The notes beneath the pieces were generated by a model. It saw only the letters and a program-made list of their open reading frames with translations. It was not told the origin of the DNA and did not search any database. Of a DNA stretch of 64,000 nt, positions 1-10,957 are shown piece after piece. The first letter of the stretch is position 1. Every line of letters begins with the position of its first letter. The stretch is taken from assembly GCA_017893485.1 (NCBI GenBank), contig CM030362.1, forward strand, positions 260,824,255 to 260,888,254, written 5' to 3'. The stretch comes from Hemerocallis citrina. Lineage: Eukaryota > Streptophyta > Magnoliopsida > Asparagales > Asphodelaceae. The translations under genes and the position numbers were made by a program.

Positions 1-663
1 GGGATTGGGTGAAGCCTTGGAGAAAGTGTTGTGAAACTGGTTAATCCAGTTTTGGAAAACAAGGAAACGATCGAGTTTAGCCATCGTCGGGGATTGACGA
101 AGGTTTCACCAGGTGAATGATCTACCGTTGAGCGGTAGGTCGGTCAACTGCAGTGCTTGGATGCAATCGTTAAAACTGCTAGAGTGATAATCGGAGGAAG
201 ACGGGGTCGACCTTTCGGAGGAGAACCTGGTGACATTAAAGTCCCCACAGAAAAAACAGAGGCCATAAGTGTAATTGTGAAGAGATTGAAATTCATTCCA
301 AAATAGATAGCGCCTCTCTGAAGAGGAGGGTCCATAAACAGAAATCACCGAGAGAGTGCAGTTGAATACTGTCCAGTGCAGTTGGACGACAAGGAAAAAG
401 GTAAGTCGTCGAACTGCGATAAGAGAAAAGACCGATTCTTTGAAACCGAAAAGGAAACCTCCTCTAGATTCTATCGCGTCTAAAGAGATCCATTTAGAGA
501 TAATGGATCCGCCGATAGAGCGAAAGATAGCGGGGGATGGTCAATCGATCTTCGATTCTTGGATAGAGATAAGGTTACAGTGAGAGAAAGCTATTAACTG
601 GTAAATCGCCCTTTGTTTAACGGGGCAATTGAGACCCCGGATGTTCCAAAAAATACTAATCAT
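1..663 (-). pseudogene. L1-type LINE ORF2, N-terminal endonuclease domain (broken, runs off the window edge)
   Basis: Read on the minus strand from an ATG at 663-661, the product begins MISIFWNIRGLNCPVKQRAI, the typical start of the apurinic-type endonuclease (EEP domain) of plant L1 LINE ORF2. Further in are ISIQESKID, VISVYGPSSSERR, CFFCGDFNVTR (the catalytic GDFN block), LPLNGRSFTW and MAKLDRFL. The domain nicks target DNA for target-primed reverse transcription. The frame has stops near 541 and near 105, so the copy is dead. The reverse transcriptase would lie beyond base 1, outside the window. The ATG overlaps the end of ORF1 by 8 nt. Identification rests on family motifs and order; I am confident of the family, less of the subclade. 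Confidence 0.85.
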
Positions 664-1207
664 TAAGAACTTGATGCTTTCGAACTCTATTACGTTCTTT
701 CTGCCTAATGGTATAAAGGAGCGGCGAATTATCCGAATTAACAATAAAGCCCATTTCCTGGGCAAGATTAGCCATTTCTTTATCTGACAATGAGTCAAAC
801 TGAAGTTTGAAAATGGACCCTAATAATTTTTGCTCAGAATGGGGGTGGGGGTGGGCGAGATTAAAGCCAGAGAGGTCTGTTGCTTGCGGCAATGAACCGA
901 GAGAAAGCGCAGAATCAGCAAGTGCCCTTTTTTTAGCCTTAATGCGGGCGCTCAATCTTATGAGACGGGAAGGGTACTTAAAGGCCGAAAATTGCCTAAA
1001 AGCGAACCACCCTTCCTCCTTAAAAGGAGAGAGGTGATGTGGTTGATCGACAGAGTCGATATAAGAGAATAGCGAATGTGAAGATGCAACTTTCGTAGAG
1101 AGGGGTTGCGAAAGTGCAAACCGAAACAGAGGACCTGGGGTTAGTTGGTCAGTGGAACATACTCTGGATGTCATACCACCTGTGGTTGTCCCAACCAAGA
1201 TCGCCAA
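656..1207 (-). pseudogene. LINE ORF1 C-terminal part
   Basis: A 183-codon open frame on the minus strand ends with TAG at 658-656, exactly where ORF2 begins. The product has no motif I can name with certainty. It is Ser/Leu rich with a basic stretch (RLIRLSARIKAKKRA) and a short acidic tail, as expected of the variable C-terminal half of plant LINE ORF1 RNA-binding proteins. Position directly upstream of the endonuclease ORF is the main evidence. Its N-terminal part is probably the remnant at 7796-8080, separated by a later LTR insertion. The listed Met is only the first ATG in the remaining open frame. Confidence 0.55.
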
Positions 1208-1514
1208 GTCGGGGGATAACCGAGAGAAATTCGTAAATTCGAGGACAGGGAAAAGAGAGACCCAGAGAAAGTGAAGAGATATAGTGCTAATACTTAAAGT
1301 AATATCTTGATGCCAAGAAAAGACGTATAAAACATGCTGATGGGATAACCAAGAGTAATAATTTTATCATTATCATTTGGCTTTTTGCGTTTCTCTCAGT
1401 TTGAATGTTTATCTGAGAAGAGGATAACGAATGCTGTGATGCATGCTTTGCTTTCGCTCGATTTTTCTAATCTAAATAAAATTACTAAATTTTTAGTACG
1501 TGCAGTGTACATAA

Positions 1515-4105
1515 TTGTAACCCCTGTTTTTGCAAATACATATTTTATGTGTATTTTCGGTATTTCAATTTTTGTAAATTATTTTTTTCCGCTTTCAAAT
1601 TCTTTCATTAAAATGTATTGTTGGATCTTCTATTAAAATCTATTTTTGATCAATAATTATATTTGTAACTATTTTCAATGATTTTTACATTGTAATACAA
1701 ATCTTATTATTGTTATTTTTACTTTGATTTCTATTATTATTACTATTACTGTTATTATTATTACTATTATTATTTTTATCATTTTTCTTATTATTATTAT
1801 TTTTATTAGTATTATTGTTATTATTGTTATTAATTTTGACTGGTTATTAAAAATTCAATTCTATGTATTAACTGTATTTGTAGTTATTTCAAATAAATTC
1901 TATATTGTAATGCAAATTACATTATATTATAAACCATATTTTTATTGGTTATTTTATAAATTCTATCGGATTTTTTAATATAAACTCAATTATTCCTAAA
2001 ACCATATTTTCCTCTATTTGATTCTATCCTATAAACCCAAAATCCTTTTGCATCTATAACTCGTTACCCTGTTCTTTAACCCTAATATCCCTAACACCCT
2101 GTGTATATATACCCCCCCTCTTTGTATTACCCTATTCCTATACCAAACCCTAGCTGCTGTTACCTCTAACCATCTCCCGACCCATCTCTCATCTCCTCCC
2201 CATCCCTATACCCTCTCCCCCTGTGCCCCTAGCTCCCGTCACTGAAACCCATCCCCTGTGCAACATTCTTCAACCCATCATCTCGACTTCCTACCCTCTC
2301 CCGATCTCCCCCTAACACCCTGTGCTCAACCCTAACCACCGGAATCCCTTTTTCCCGACCTCCTGCACCCGTCCTCTCACCCAGTCCCCTGCTACGCCCT
2401 ACACCACCACCCCATCGTCTACCCAGCTTCCTGTTGCGCCGCCAGCAGCCGCAATGCACTGTAGCATCCAACTGCAGCACCATGCTACTCTTCCCCCCGA
2501 TGCCAGTGAGCAGTGCCGCCCTGCACCTCCTGCAGTGCTTCCCGTCCATCCCCTGCCCTTTCTCTGACTGACAACATCAGCAGCGCCAACCATCGTGACG
2601 CCCCTTTCGGCCCTTTCCTGCCGACATCGCGCTGCCAATTTGCCGTCGACGTTGCCCTCCATTGCCATCCTCTGCCTTGCCGCCAGCTAGACACCACAAG
2701 CCAGTTGGGCCTCCCCCCCTGTGTGTCGTTCCTATGCTGTCCCCGGCTGACCGCAGCGTTGGCAGTCCCCAGTTGCCACCTGTGCACTTCGCCTGAGTCT
2801 GCCGCTCTACCGACCACCCCTCTGGTCGACCTCCCCCTGTGCTGTGTTCTTCCCTCTGTTGACAGCAACATTGAGAAGCCAGCAAGCCCACTTTTGCACT
2901 GTTTTGATGATCAATTGATTCCTGGCCGTCAATCACTCGTGATCTTGTTCTCTTGACCTCGGCTGTCAATTGCTTGATCTCTTGATCTCGACCGTCGGAT
3001 CTACTTGATCATCATCATCTTCATCAACTGATCTGGACCGCCAAATCTTGTTGATCTTGATCTTCGATTTCAGCCGTCCGATTGTGTTCGTGATATCGAT
3101 CGTCTTCATATTGTACGCGATCGGTTGTTCATCTTGTTCGTAATCATCTCGTTCGTGATCGTTGGTATCATGGTCGTGCCCGGAAATCCATTCTCGTTAT
3201 TCTCTTTGCATCGTCGTTTTCATCGTCGACTATAAGGCAAGTAACTTGTATTCTTTTCTTTGTGTAATACAAGTACTAAATACTGCCTGTAGTGTAGGTT
3301 TGTTCTAGAGACAATTCATGTGCAAAACCCTTATTATATCTTGTTTCTATTGTGTTGACCCGTCCGTAGTTGCTTCATTACACACATGACATGAAATAAC
3401 TTAGGGATAACCACATCTTATTGTATACATGCATGTTGTTCATATGATGTTGTATGCTTGCTTGAGTTAGTCAGAATATAACTTGTTGTGGACTTGTAAA
3501 ATACTGTATACCATGTTGCTTGGACATCTAGTATACCATATTTCACGTTTGGTTATGTTTTGAATGAGTTTCACATGATCTATGTGGATTTTCTGCATAA
3601 AGAAGATTTCAGTTTTGTTGTTACCACGTTTTTGTCCAGTATTTTAAACCCTATTAAGGTCAGTATATAAAAATTATTTATGAATATAAATTATAGAGAA
3701 TTCTGTCTACTTTTCAGAATTTCTGACAGATCTCAGTTTCGATTAATGAGTTTCAAGTTTGTCTATTTTACTACAGATATGTTTAAAATTTCAAATCGAG
3801 TCTTATATGAATTCTGTATAGTAATCTACTTTTCTACTGATTCTAAATATTATATTTTGATCCATTATTTTGCTGGTTACAACTAGACTTGATTGGGATT
3901 AACTCCTATTTTTGTGGATTTAATTGATAACTTTTATACGCTATTCTATGCTTGCAAACAACTACTATACATGCAGAATTTTCATACTGTTCAGTAAAGA
4001 AAATAATTTTGACCTGATTCTATTTACTGTTTATAAGAACTTTGTGAATATGAATTGTATCATATTGTGTCTATTTTATCTATTTGCTGTGTTTATGATT
4101 CAGAT
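1515..4105 (+). repeat. Internal long direct repeat, copy 1 (about 2.6 kb)
   Basis: This stretch is repeated at 4115-6110. The two begin with the same AT-rich sequence (TTCGGTATTTCAATTTTT), followed by the TTA microsatellite, the TATA/C-run, the pyrimidine-rich block and a shared tail (GCTTGCAAACAACTACTATA at 3950 and 5966). The start-to-start offset is about 2600 bp, but the 3' parts are offset by only about 2010 bp, because copy 2 lacks about 590 bp corresponding to roughly 2700-3300. Confidence 0.85.
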
Positions 4106-4114
4106 TTACAAAAC

Positions 4115-6110
4115 TTTAACCCCGGTTTTCGCAAATACGTATTTTCTGTGTATTTTCGGTATTTCAATTTTTTTAAATTATTTTTTTCCGCTTTCAAATT
4201 CTTTTGTTAAAATGTATTGTTGGATCTTCTATTAAAATCTATTTTTGATCAATAATTTTATTTGTAACTATTTTCAATGATTTTTTACATTGTAATACAA
4301 ATCTTATTATTGTTATTATTATTTTGATTTCTATTATTATTACTATTACTGTTATTATTATTACTATTATTATTTTTATCATTTTTCTTATTATTATTAT
4401 TGTTATTAGTATTATTGTTATTATTGTTATTAATTTTGACTAGTTATTAACAATCAACTTCTATGTACTAATTGTATTTGTAGTTATTTCAAATAAATTC
4501 TATATTGTAATGCAAATTACATTTTTATTATAAATCATATTTTTATTGATTATTTTATAAATTCTATCGGATCTTTTAATATAAACCCAATTATTCCTAA
4601 AACCCTAAATTCCTCTATTGGATTCTACCCTATAAACCCAAAACCCGTTAGCATCTATACCCCGTTACCCTGTTCTTTAACCCTAATATCCACAACACAC
4701 TATGTATATATACCCCCTCTATGTATTACCCTATTCCTATACCAAACCCTAGCTGTTGTTACTTCTAACCATCTCCCGACCCATCTCTCATCTCCTCCCC
4801 ATCCCTATACCCTTTCCCCTGTGCACTTAGCTTCCGTCACCAAAATCCATCCCCTGTGCAACATTCTTCAACCCATCATCCCGAATTTCTACCCTCTCCC
4901 GATCTCTCCTTAACACCCTGTGCTCAACCTCGACCACCGGCATCCCCTTCTCCTGACCTCCTGCACCCGTCCTCTCACCCAGTCCCCTGCTACGCCCTGC
5001 ACCACCGCCCCGTCGTCTACCCTGCTTCCTGTCGCACCGCCAGCAGCCGGGATGCCCTGCAGCATCTAACCGCAGTGTCGCGCTACTCTTCCCTCCGATG
5101 CCAGCGAGCAACGTCGCCCTACACCTCCTGCAGTGCCTCCCGTCCATCCCCTGCCCTGTCTCCGACTGACGACAGCAGTAGTGCCAGCCATCGTGATGCC
5201 CCTTTCGGCCCTTTCCTATCGACATTGCACTGCCTGTTCGCCGTCGATGTTGCCCTCCGTTGCCGTCCTCTGCCTTGCTGCTAGCCGACCACCGTGAGCC
5301 AGTCCGTAGTTTCCTTATTACACACATGAGGTTAGGAGAAGGGGATGTCTTATGCTTGCTTGTGTTGACCCGCCCGTAGTTGCCTCATTACACACATGAC
5401 ATGAAATAACTTAGGGATAACCACATCTTGTTGTATACATGCATGTTGTTTGTATGATGTCGTATGCTTGCTTGTGTTAGTCCTAATATAACTTGTTGTG
5501 GACTTGTAAAATACTCTATACCATGTTTCTTGGATATTTAGTATACTATATTTCATATTTGGTTATGTTTAGAATGAGTTTCATATGATCTATGTGGATT
5601 TTATGCATAAAGAAGATTTCAGTTTTGTTGTTACCACATTTTTGTTCAGTATTTTAGACCCGATTAAGGTCAGTATATGAAAATTATTTGTGAATATAAA
5701 TTATAGAGAATTCTGTCTACTTTTCAGAATTTCTGACAGATCTCAGTTTCGATTTATGATTTTCATGTTATGTCTATTTTACTACAGATGTGTTTAAAAT
5801 TTCAGATCCATTCTTATATGAATTCAGTATAGTAATCTATTTTTTCTGCTGATACTAAATATAATATTTTGATCCAATATTTTGCTGGTTACAACTAGAC
5901 TTGATTGGGATAAACCCCTAATTTTTGTGGATTTAATTGATAACTTTTATACACTATTCTATGCTTGCAAACAACTACTATACATGCAGAATTTTCATAC
6001 TGTTCAGTAAAGAAATATAATTTGGACCTGATTCTATTAGCTTTTTAAAAAACTTTTTGAATATGAATTGTAGCCTACTGTATCTATTTTATCACCCTTT
6101 TGACAGATCT
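4115..6110 (+). repeat. Internal long direct repeat, copy 2 (about 2.0 kb, internally deleted)
   Basis: Second copy of the repeat at 1515-4105. Near 5300 it jumps from the GC-rich block straight to the segment equivalent to 3350. The join carries a short extra duplication (GTAGTTTCCTTATTACACAC at 5308 beside GTAGTTGCCTCATTACACAC at 5376). Beyond 6110 the sequence is single copy to the element's end. Confidence 0.85.
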
Positions 6111-6962
6111 GGATTTCGATTTATAATTTGTAAGATGTTGCTGTTTTAGTACTGCTGTATTTATGATTCCTGGTTTACAAAATTGCTGTATCTTGTTCCT
6201 TTCTGATTTTACTTGACTATTTTATCTATGTTGGAAAATTATGAAACTTTATTTTCTGTTACTAAACATACTAGGAAATACTCCAGATTTTTCTTGGATT
6301 TAATCAATGAGTTTTTATGCTATTTTTCTGTTTATGAATGCAAACTTCTGATTTCAGGCTGAACACGTTTTCTGGATACAATTCTGTTTTGAGACTTATT
6401 TTTGTGAAATACCATATGAATTATATATATTTTCTGGATTCGGCCGAGAATCTATTTTCCAATTTTTTTGACGGATCTAGATTTGCACATTTGTTGCAAC
6501 AGAATTTCCAGATTTAGTGCAGTACTGTCTTGCTATCCTGAACTAGAATTTTCGTTGTTCTATCCTTTTATGTGTTGCCTATCACCTGTGCATATTTATC
6601 TTTCAACCTGAAACGGTTACCTGTTCATGACATGTTATTCTTGCTCTGTTTTGTGCACATATATGCCTGTTTAAAAATAATAACAAGTAATCAAGCCGGG
6701 TTTAAGGAAAAGACATTAGTAGTGGACAATATAGGAATGTGTACTTAGAAGGGGCCCGTATTTTCCATATTATATATTTGATTCATGTTGATACATGAAC
6801 ATGTTGCACTTTATGTTTGATTCATGATGCCTGAATATATGGCCCTATAGAAACTCAATACTAGATCTAAACGAAATTGCATGTAAGTAGCAACCATGTG
6901 ATAAAAACTTGGGACGCATGAAGTGCTACATAGATAGTAATAAACACAAGGCTTGTCATAAC

Positions 6963-7016
6963 ATGAATACCTGATACATGAATACCTGATACATGCATAC
7001 CTGATACATGATTACC
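6963..7016 (+). repeat. Short tandem repeat, about 16-bp unit
   Basis: Four head-to-tail units of ATACCTGATACATGAA and variants lie inside the large LTR-like element, followed by looser ACATG/ACCTG-containing sequence to about 7090. Confidence 0.8.
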
Positions 7017-7795
7017 TGTACATGCTACTTGACACATGTTACATGTTTACCTATTTGCATGATACCTGTTACCTGTCACATATTATATACACCTGTTATC
7101 TCACCACATTACTTGATTCTGTTCATGATTCATGCTAGTTGTTCTATTTTGTTTCCATATCTATTCCTTGCTATGTTGTTTATCCTTTTTCCTGTACTTG
7201 TGCCTGTACTACAAGTGGCCCGTAACTTGCATTGACAAGCGTTTTGTTTCTCTTTCTTTTTTTCTGCAATTTGTTAAATTGCAGATTTTGGCGATCAGCT
7301 GCCCGATGGAGTAGGTGATCTAAGATTCTAGTTGCTGGAGTTCTTGCTATATTTACTTTCCTACTATTCTTGAATAATTGTACTTGGTTACTTGGATTAT
7401 CTTATTTGGGCAATGTGACCCAGGATTAATGACTTCTTCAGATCTAGTTTATTTGAGATTATTAAATTTGGTTTCAAGTAAATTCTGTTGGTATATTGAT
7501 TTATTTATTCATGCGTGGTTGATTTATTTATTCATGTGAAATATTGTAAAGATCTTGACAGCTTATGCATGATGAAAATCATTCGCTGGACTTAGTCACG
7601 TATCCGTATTCCGTATTCTCTTTTTGGGAAGCGGGGTATGACAATAATTTTGATCAATTATAATTATCCTCAAGTTTTCATGCTTCCATATGGAAGTCTC
7701 CTCACTTTTAAAAGTGACTATTACATCCTTTTTAGATTTTTGTAAAATTTTGTTTTAATAGTACGAACAATACACGATCTTTGGAATTTTATTAA

Positions 7796-8080
7796 TTAGT
7801 AAAGAGACTTCGGATTGAGAACAGATAGGGGGTTACCCGAGAAAGGGGCTGACGGCAGTTTTGCCATCATAAAGATGGGAGGATCTTTGAAAATCAGACC
7901 AGATAGCCAGTCCGGACTGAGAATGATAACGGTAGTGGGTTGGGAAATAAAGAGAGGCCTCCACGCATTGTAGTAAGGAGGCAAGGAGTTAGCTTTGGGC
8001 AAGGAGGAAAGCACAGTAAGAGCTTCCCGGCGATCAAAATTGAGGAGTGAGAATTCGCGATATCTATTTCGATTGTTCAC
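7796..8080 (-). pseudogene. Probable LINE ORF1 N-terminal fragment (DUF4283-like)
   Basis: The 94-codon minus-strand frame contains SLLNFDRREALTVLSSLP, NAWRPLF and DWLSGLIF. This loosely fits the plant LINE ORF1 DUF4283 pattern, in which a hydrophobic strand and a 'W.P.F' block are followed by a second strand. Strand and order agree with the ORF1 tail and ORF2 at 1-1207 if the LTR-like element at about 1366-7642 is removed. No zinc knuckle is seen. The assignment is an inference from weak similarity and synteny; it could also be an unrelated old fragment. Confidence 0.4.
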
Positions 8081-8090
8081 TTATCACTAG

Positions 8091-9076
8091 ACCAGAATGG
8101 TACTTATATATTCTTGAGGGCATGTTGTCTGCCGTCAAAGTGTACTTCTATGGTCAACAAAACTTTTTACCTTCAGAAGGGTTATCTTTTTATTTTCACT
8201 AAGTATATCTATGCGGATTTTTACTAAGAAATTAGGAATACTTTATACTAAAAAAATCTAATATACTTCGCATTAAAGTCTATATGGGCTGAAGAGAAAA
8301 TTTTAGCAGAAATATTTGCATCTGCAACAGAAATAAAACCTCACCTGGGGGATTGCTTGCCAATTAGGGAGAAGGATTAATTCAACAAGAAATTAAGACA
8401 ATCTTTTTCCTTCTTTTTTTTTGTTTTTTTGTTTTTTTGTTTTTTGTTTTAATTTAATAAGCCCCGTTTTTTTTCCCCCCAAACTAAGGGTCACTTTAGC
8501 CAATCATCTTCAGGATGTGATTATGTGACGGCCCCAAGCCTAATGGTTAGGGGTGGATTTTATTTTGCCACATCTCTCTGATTCAGCCCAATGGTATTCA
8601 CTTCACAAACATGGCATCCTTAAGCTTCATAGCAAACAAGCCCAGGCCCATCATGATTCCAAAAGGAAAAACAAACAAACAAAGAAACACTACTGTCACC
8701 ATTGAAAATTTTCAATGACATAGTCACTTGTCAAGACAAGTAGAGCAATTCATTGCAAGTGCCAAGTGTTTGAGTTCTACGTACAAAGGAACTTGGATTT
8801 TGATGTATCTCTAATGAGACAGTCTAACAACCAAATATCAGTAAGTATGTAGACATCTTTTTTAGGCTAGAAATTAATATATGCAGATGGATGTCACTCT
8901 TGATTAATTCAGAGTTTTCAAACCGTAGGCATCCATGCTAATATCTCCTTCATTAGTTTTGTCATTGTTGTTAGGTACCTGTCTATTTTCATCGATCACA
9001 CACCCCCTGTTCAATTTCCCCTCCAAAATCTGATGTCCCTTGTAAAGTAAAACATTTCTACCATCTTATCTCGCTC
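8091..9076. other. Intergenic region upstream of the PMEI-like gene
   Basis: No coding frame or recognisable transposon was found. The stretch holds a T-rich tract with interspersed G at 8409-8450 and ordinary AT-rich plant intergenic sequence. It probably includes the distal promoter of the gene at 9141. Confidence 0.6.
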
Positions 9077-9084
9077 TATAAATA
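9077..9084 (+). promoter_or_regulatory. TATA box of the PMEI-like gene
   Basis: TATAAATA lies 57 bp upstream of the ATG at 9141, a normal plant spacing that leaves a 5' leader of roughly 25-35 nt. Confidence 0.75.
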
Positions 9085-9140
9085 AGTATTTCTCTGGAAT
9101 CAAACCTTTCAATAATCAACTTATTTTCAGAAGTATTAAG

Positions 9141-9935
9141 ATGGCTCCAAGTCACACTGGCTTTGATTCGTTCTTCCTAATTTCAACTCTCATCGCATTC
9201 TCTTTCTTACCTTATAGTTTAGCTTCAGCTTCAATACGAACATCAGCTTCAAAACTGCGAGCACAAACAATCATAAAAGAAACAGAATTCATAAGATCAA
9301 AGTGCAATTCCACAGAGTACCCACACCTATGTGTGACCTCCTTGTCATCCTATGCTCCTTTGATTAACAAAAACCCGATACACCTTGCTGATGTAGCTCT
9401 CTCCGTTTGCCTCAAAAGTGCGCAGTTTACTTCAGCCATGATGGCCAAAAATAGCAGCAGCAGCAGCAGCAGCAGCAGCACTGGGCATAAGTCGTCAAGG
9501 GAGGCCAAGGTAATGAGCGATTGTTTAGAAAGTATGAAGGACTCTGTGGAGTATCTATGGGATTCGTTGAAGGAAATGGGGAGGGTGAGGCAAGCTATGG
9601 ATAAAAAGGTAATACCACTACTTCATGAAAAAGTTGAGATACCTGGAGGTATCTTAGCTCTGTGCTAACTCATCTTTGTATCAAGATATCACAAATTTGT
9701 GTATTTAATAACTCTATCCACATAGGTTCTAAAGGGGGAGGAAGTGTTGGAACGAATGAACGACATTCAGACGTGGGTGAGCACGGCACTGACCGATGAG
9801 GGAACGTGTATGGATGGATTTGCGACAAATGAACGACATTCTGCTGTGAAGGGTGAAGTTAGGGGATCGGTGGTGAGACTGGCGCAGCTGACTAGTAATG
9901 CGTTGGCACTAGTTAATTCACTTGTTTCGACTTAG
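9141..9935 (+). CDS. Pectin methylesterase inhibitor / invertase inhibitor domain protein, two exons
   Basis: Exon 1 is 9141-9608 and exon 2 is 9726-9935 (TAG at 9933-9935). Together they encode 225 residues; family members are usually near 200. Residues 1-30 form a hydrophobic signal peptide ending SLASA, so the protein is predicted to be secreted to the cell wall. There such inhibitors form a four-helix bundle that binds pectin methylesterase or, in relatives, invertase. Four Cys in family positions are present: C55 and C64 (KCNSTEYPHLC), C128 (DCLESM) and C184 (TCMDGF). C90 is an extra Cys. The C-terminal QTWVSTALTDEGTCMDGF is the family signature. A run of nine Ser (AGC codons) is inserted at 105-113. 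The intron at 9609-9725 begins GTAATACC, ends ACATAG and is phase 0; without splicing the frame stops at 9666. Inhibitor versus invertase specificity cannot be told from sequence. This is the only intact host gene in the window. Confidence 0.9.
9453..9479 (+). repeat. AGC microsatellite encoding polyserine
   Basis: Nine perfect AGC codons in exon 1 of the PMEI-like gene. They sit between helices of the predicted bundle, where a length-variable loop is tolerable. Confidence 0.95.
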
Positions 9936-10135
9936 TGAAGTAGTATGTAAATTAAGCTACTGCGACGATCAACTGTTAGATTGTTTAACTGTACGTAATG
10001 TTAAGGTTAAAGTGGTGTGAGTTCTAAATCAGGAATCCGGTTATATTTGTGAGTGTATGTGTGTGATGTGTAGATGTTGGAAGGTTGCATTGCCATGCGT
10101 GCTTGATGTATATATGCACTTGTTTGTTAGATGAA

Positions 10136-10141
10136 AATAAA
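10136..10141 (+). terminator. Poly(A) signal of the PMEI-like gene
   Basis: AATAAA lies 201 bp after the stop codon, preceded by T/G-rich sequence. It is the only canonical signal before the Tat LTR begins. Confidence 0.55.
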
Positions 10142-10175
10142 AATGCAGTTGATGAGAATATTATTTGATGGGCGT

Positions 10176-10819
10176 TGATGTGGGTGAAAATCTGATCGAA
10201 TCAGGCCACACGATTATGACAAGAATCTCAAAGCTTCTAAAGGACGGATGGTAATCTTACAACAAATAAAGATCGTTACCAAAAATATGGGCCGATTCCA
10301 GGCCCATCAACTAAAATAGGCTTACACGCAAGGAGTAATCTGCAATCCAATAAGAGGAGTCCTGATTAATTAAAAGCTCTTGACCAAATCCTCAATCCAA
10401 AATAGAGTTATCAACTAACTCTATCTTCAAACCATGAGAATCAGCAGTTTAAATATAAATATGTTTTTTCAAGCTAATATTTTATAACTAACTCCTAACC
10501 TATAAATACCCTCCTCCACATTCTTCATTAGTTAGGTAATCAATCTTTTGCCAGAAAAAACACAACTATTTTTCTGAGTTCTGACTTAAGCGTCGGAGGG
10601 TCTTTCACCGCAGAACACCCCGATGTTTAGACTTTGTCTAGGTTCGCCAGCGACATCTCAGACGTCAGATCCAGATGCAATCGCTCTCAAAGTCCAGATT
10701 CTGTAACAAGGAGTTCTCAACCATATTTCCCAGTCATGATTGACGGTTAGATCTTTTGGTTCCCTTTTAAAATCCAAACTCACCATTTGACTGCTCCTAC
10801 ACCAAAAAAAATACCAACA
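10176..10819 (+). mobile_element. 5' LTR of a plus-strand Tat-type Ty3/gypsy element
   Basis: The LTR ends ...ATACCAACA and is followed by GATTGACGTCATTAGTGGAA, a decayed form of the TTGGCGCCGTCTGTGGGA primer-site motif typical of Tat-lineage elements. CTTAAGCGTCGGAGGGTCTT near 10585 is the conserved segment found in Tat LTR 3' halves. The left boundary (TGATGTGGGTG) is approximate. It starts about 35 bp past the poly(A) signal of the PMEI-like gene. Confidence 0.65.
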
Positions 10820-10957
10820 GATTGACGTCATTAGTGGAAAACTACAGATCTAATTCACCAATCAGATTTTGCCGTTAAAAAACTACTTTTTTCCAGCTAT
10901 GGCTCCAAAGGAAAAAGGAAAGGCCACGACTACTAGCCGACAAGCCAACCATCTCCC

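Larger units (their letters stand above)
1366..7642 (+). mobile_element. Large LTR-like retroelement (probable giant solo LTR with internal duplication)
   Basis: About 6.3 kb of non-coding DNA ends in GGAAGCGGGGTATGACA, the style of 3' end seen on plant gypsy LTRs. Both edges carry AATAATTTT (1357-1365 and 7643-7651), a possible target duplication. The 5' edge has no clear TG, so the left boundary is uncertain. Inside are a TATA box followed by a C run (2104-2118, again near 4706), telo-box-like AAACCCTAG motifs, pyrimidine-rich GC-rich stretches (2140-2900, 4760-5300), and a TTA/ATT microsatellite (1700-1840, 4300-4430). No coding domain is present. The open frames at 2229-2969 and 4827-5327 lie in the C-rich stretch on both strands and are composition artefacts. 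Confidence 0.5.

Noticed and set aside
2090..2160. Telomere-like CCCTAA motifs (TTAACCCTAATATCCCTAAC)
   Set aside because: Only scattered single motifs, not a tandem array; better read as telo-boxes or chance in a CT-rich leader.
2229..2969. Overlapping open frames of 80-147 codons on both strands
   Set aside because: They sit in a C-rich, stop-poor stretch; their products are Pro/Ser- or Arg/Gly-rich on all frames, and the duplicate at 4827-5327 does not conserve any one frame.
8409..8450. T-rich tract as a poly(A) tail of a minus-strand retroelement
   Set aside because: No element boundary, duplication or coding remnant is visible beside it.
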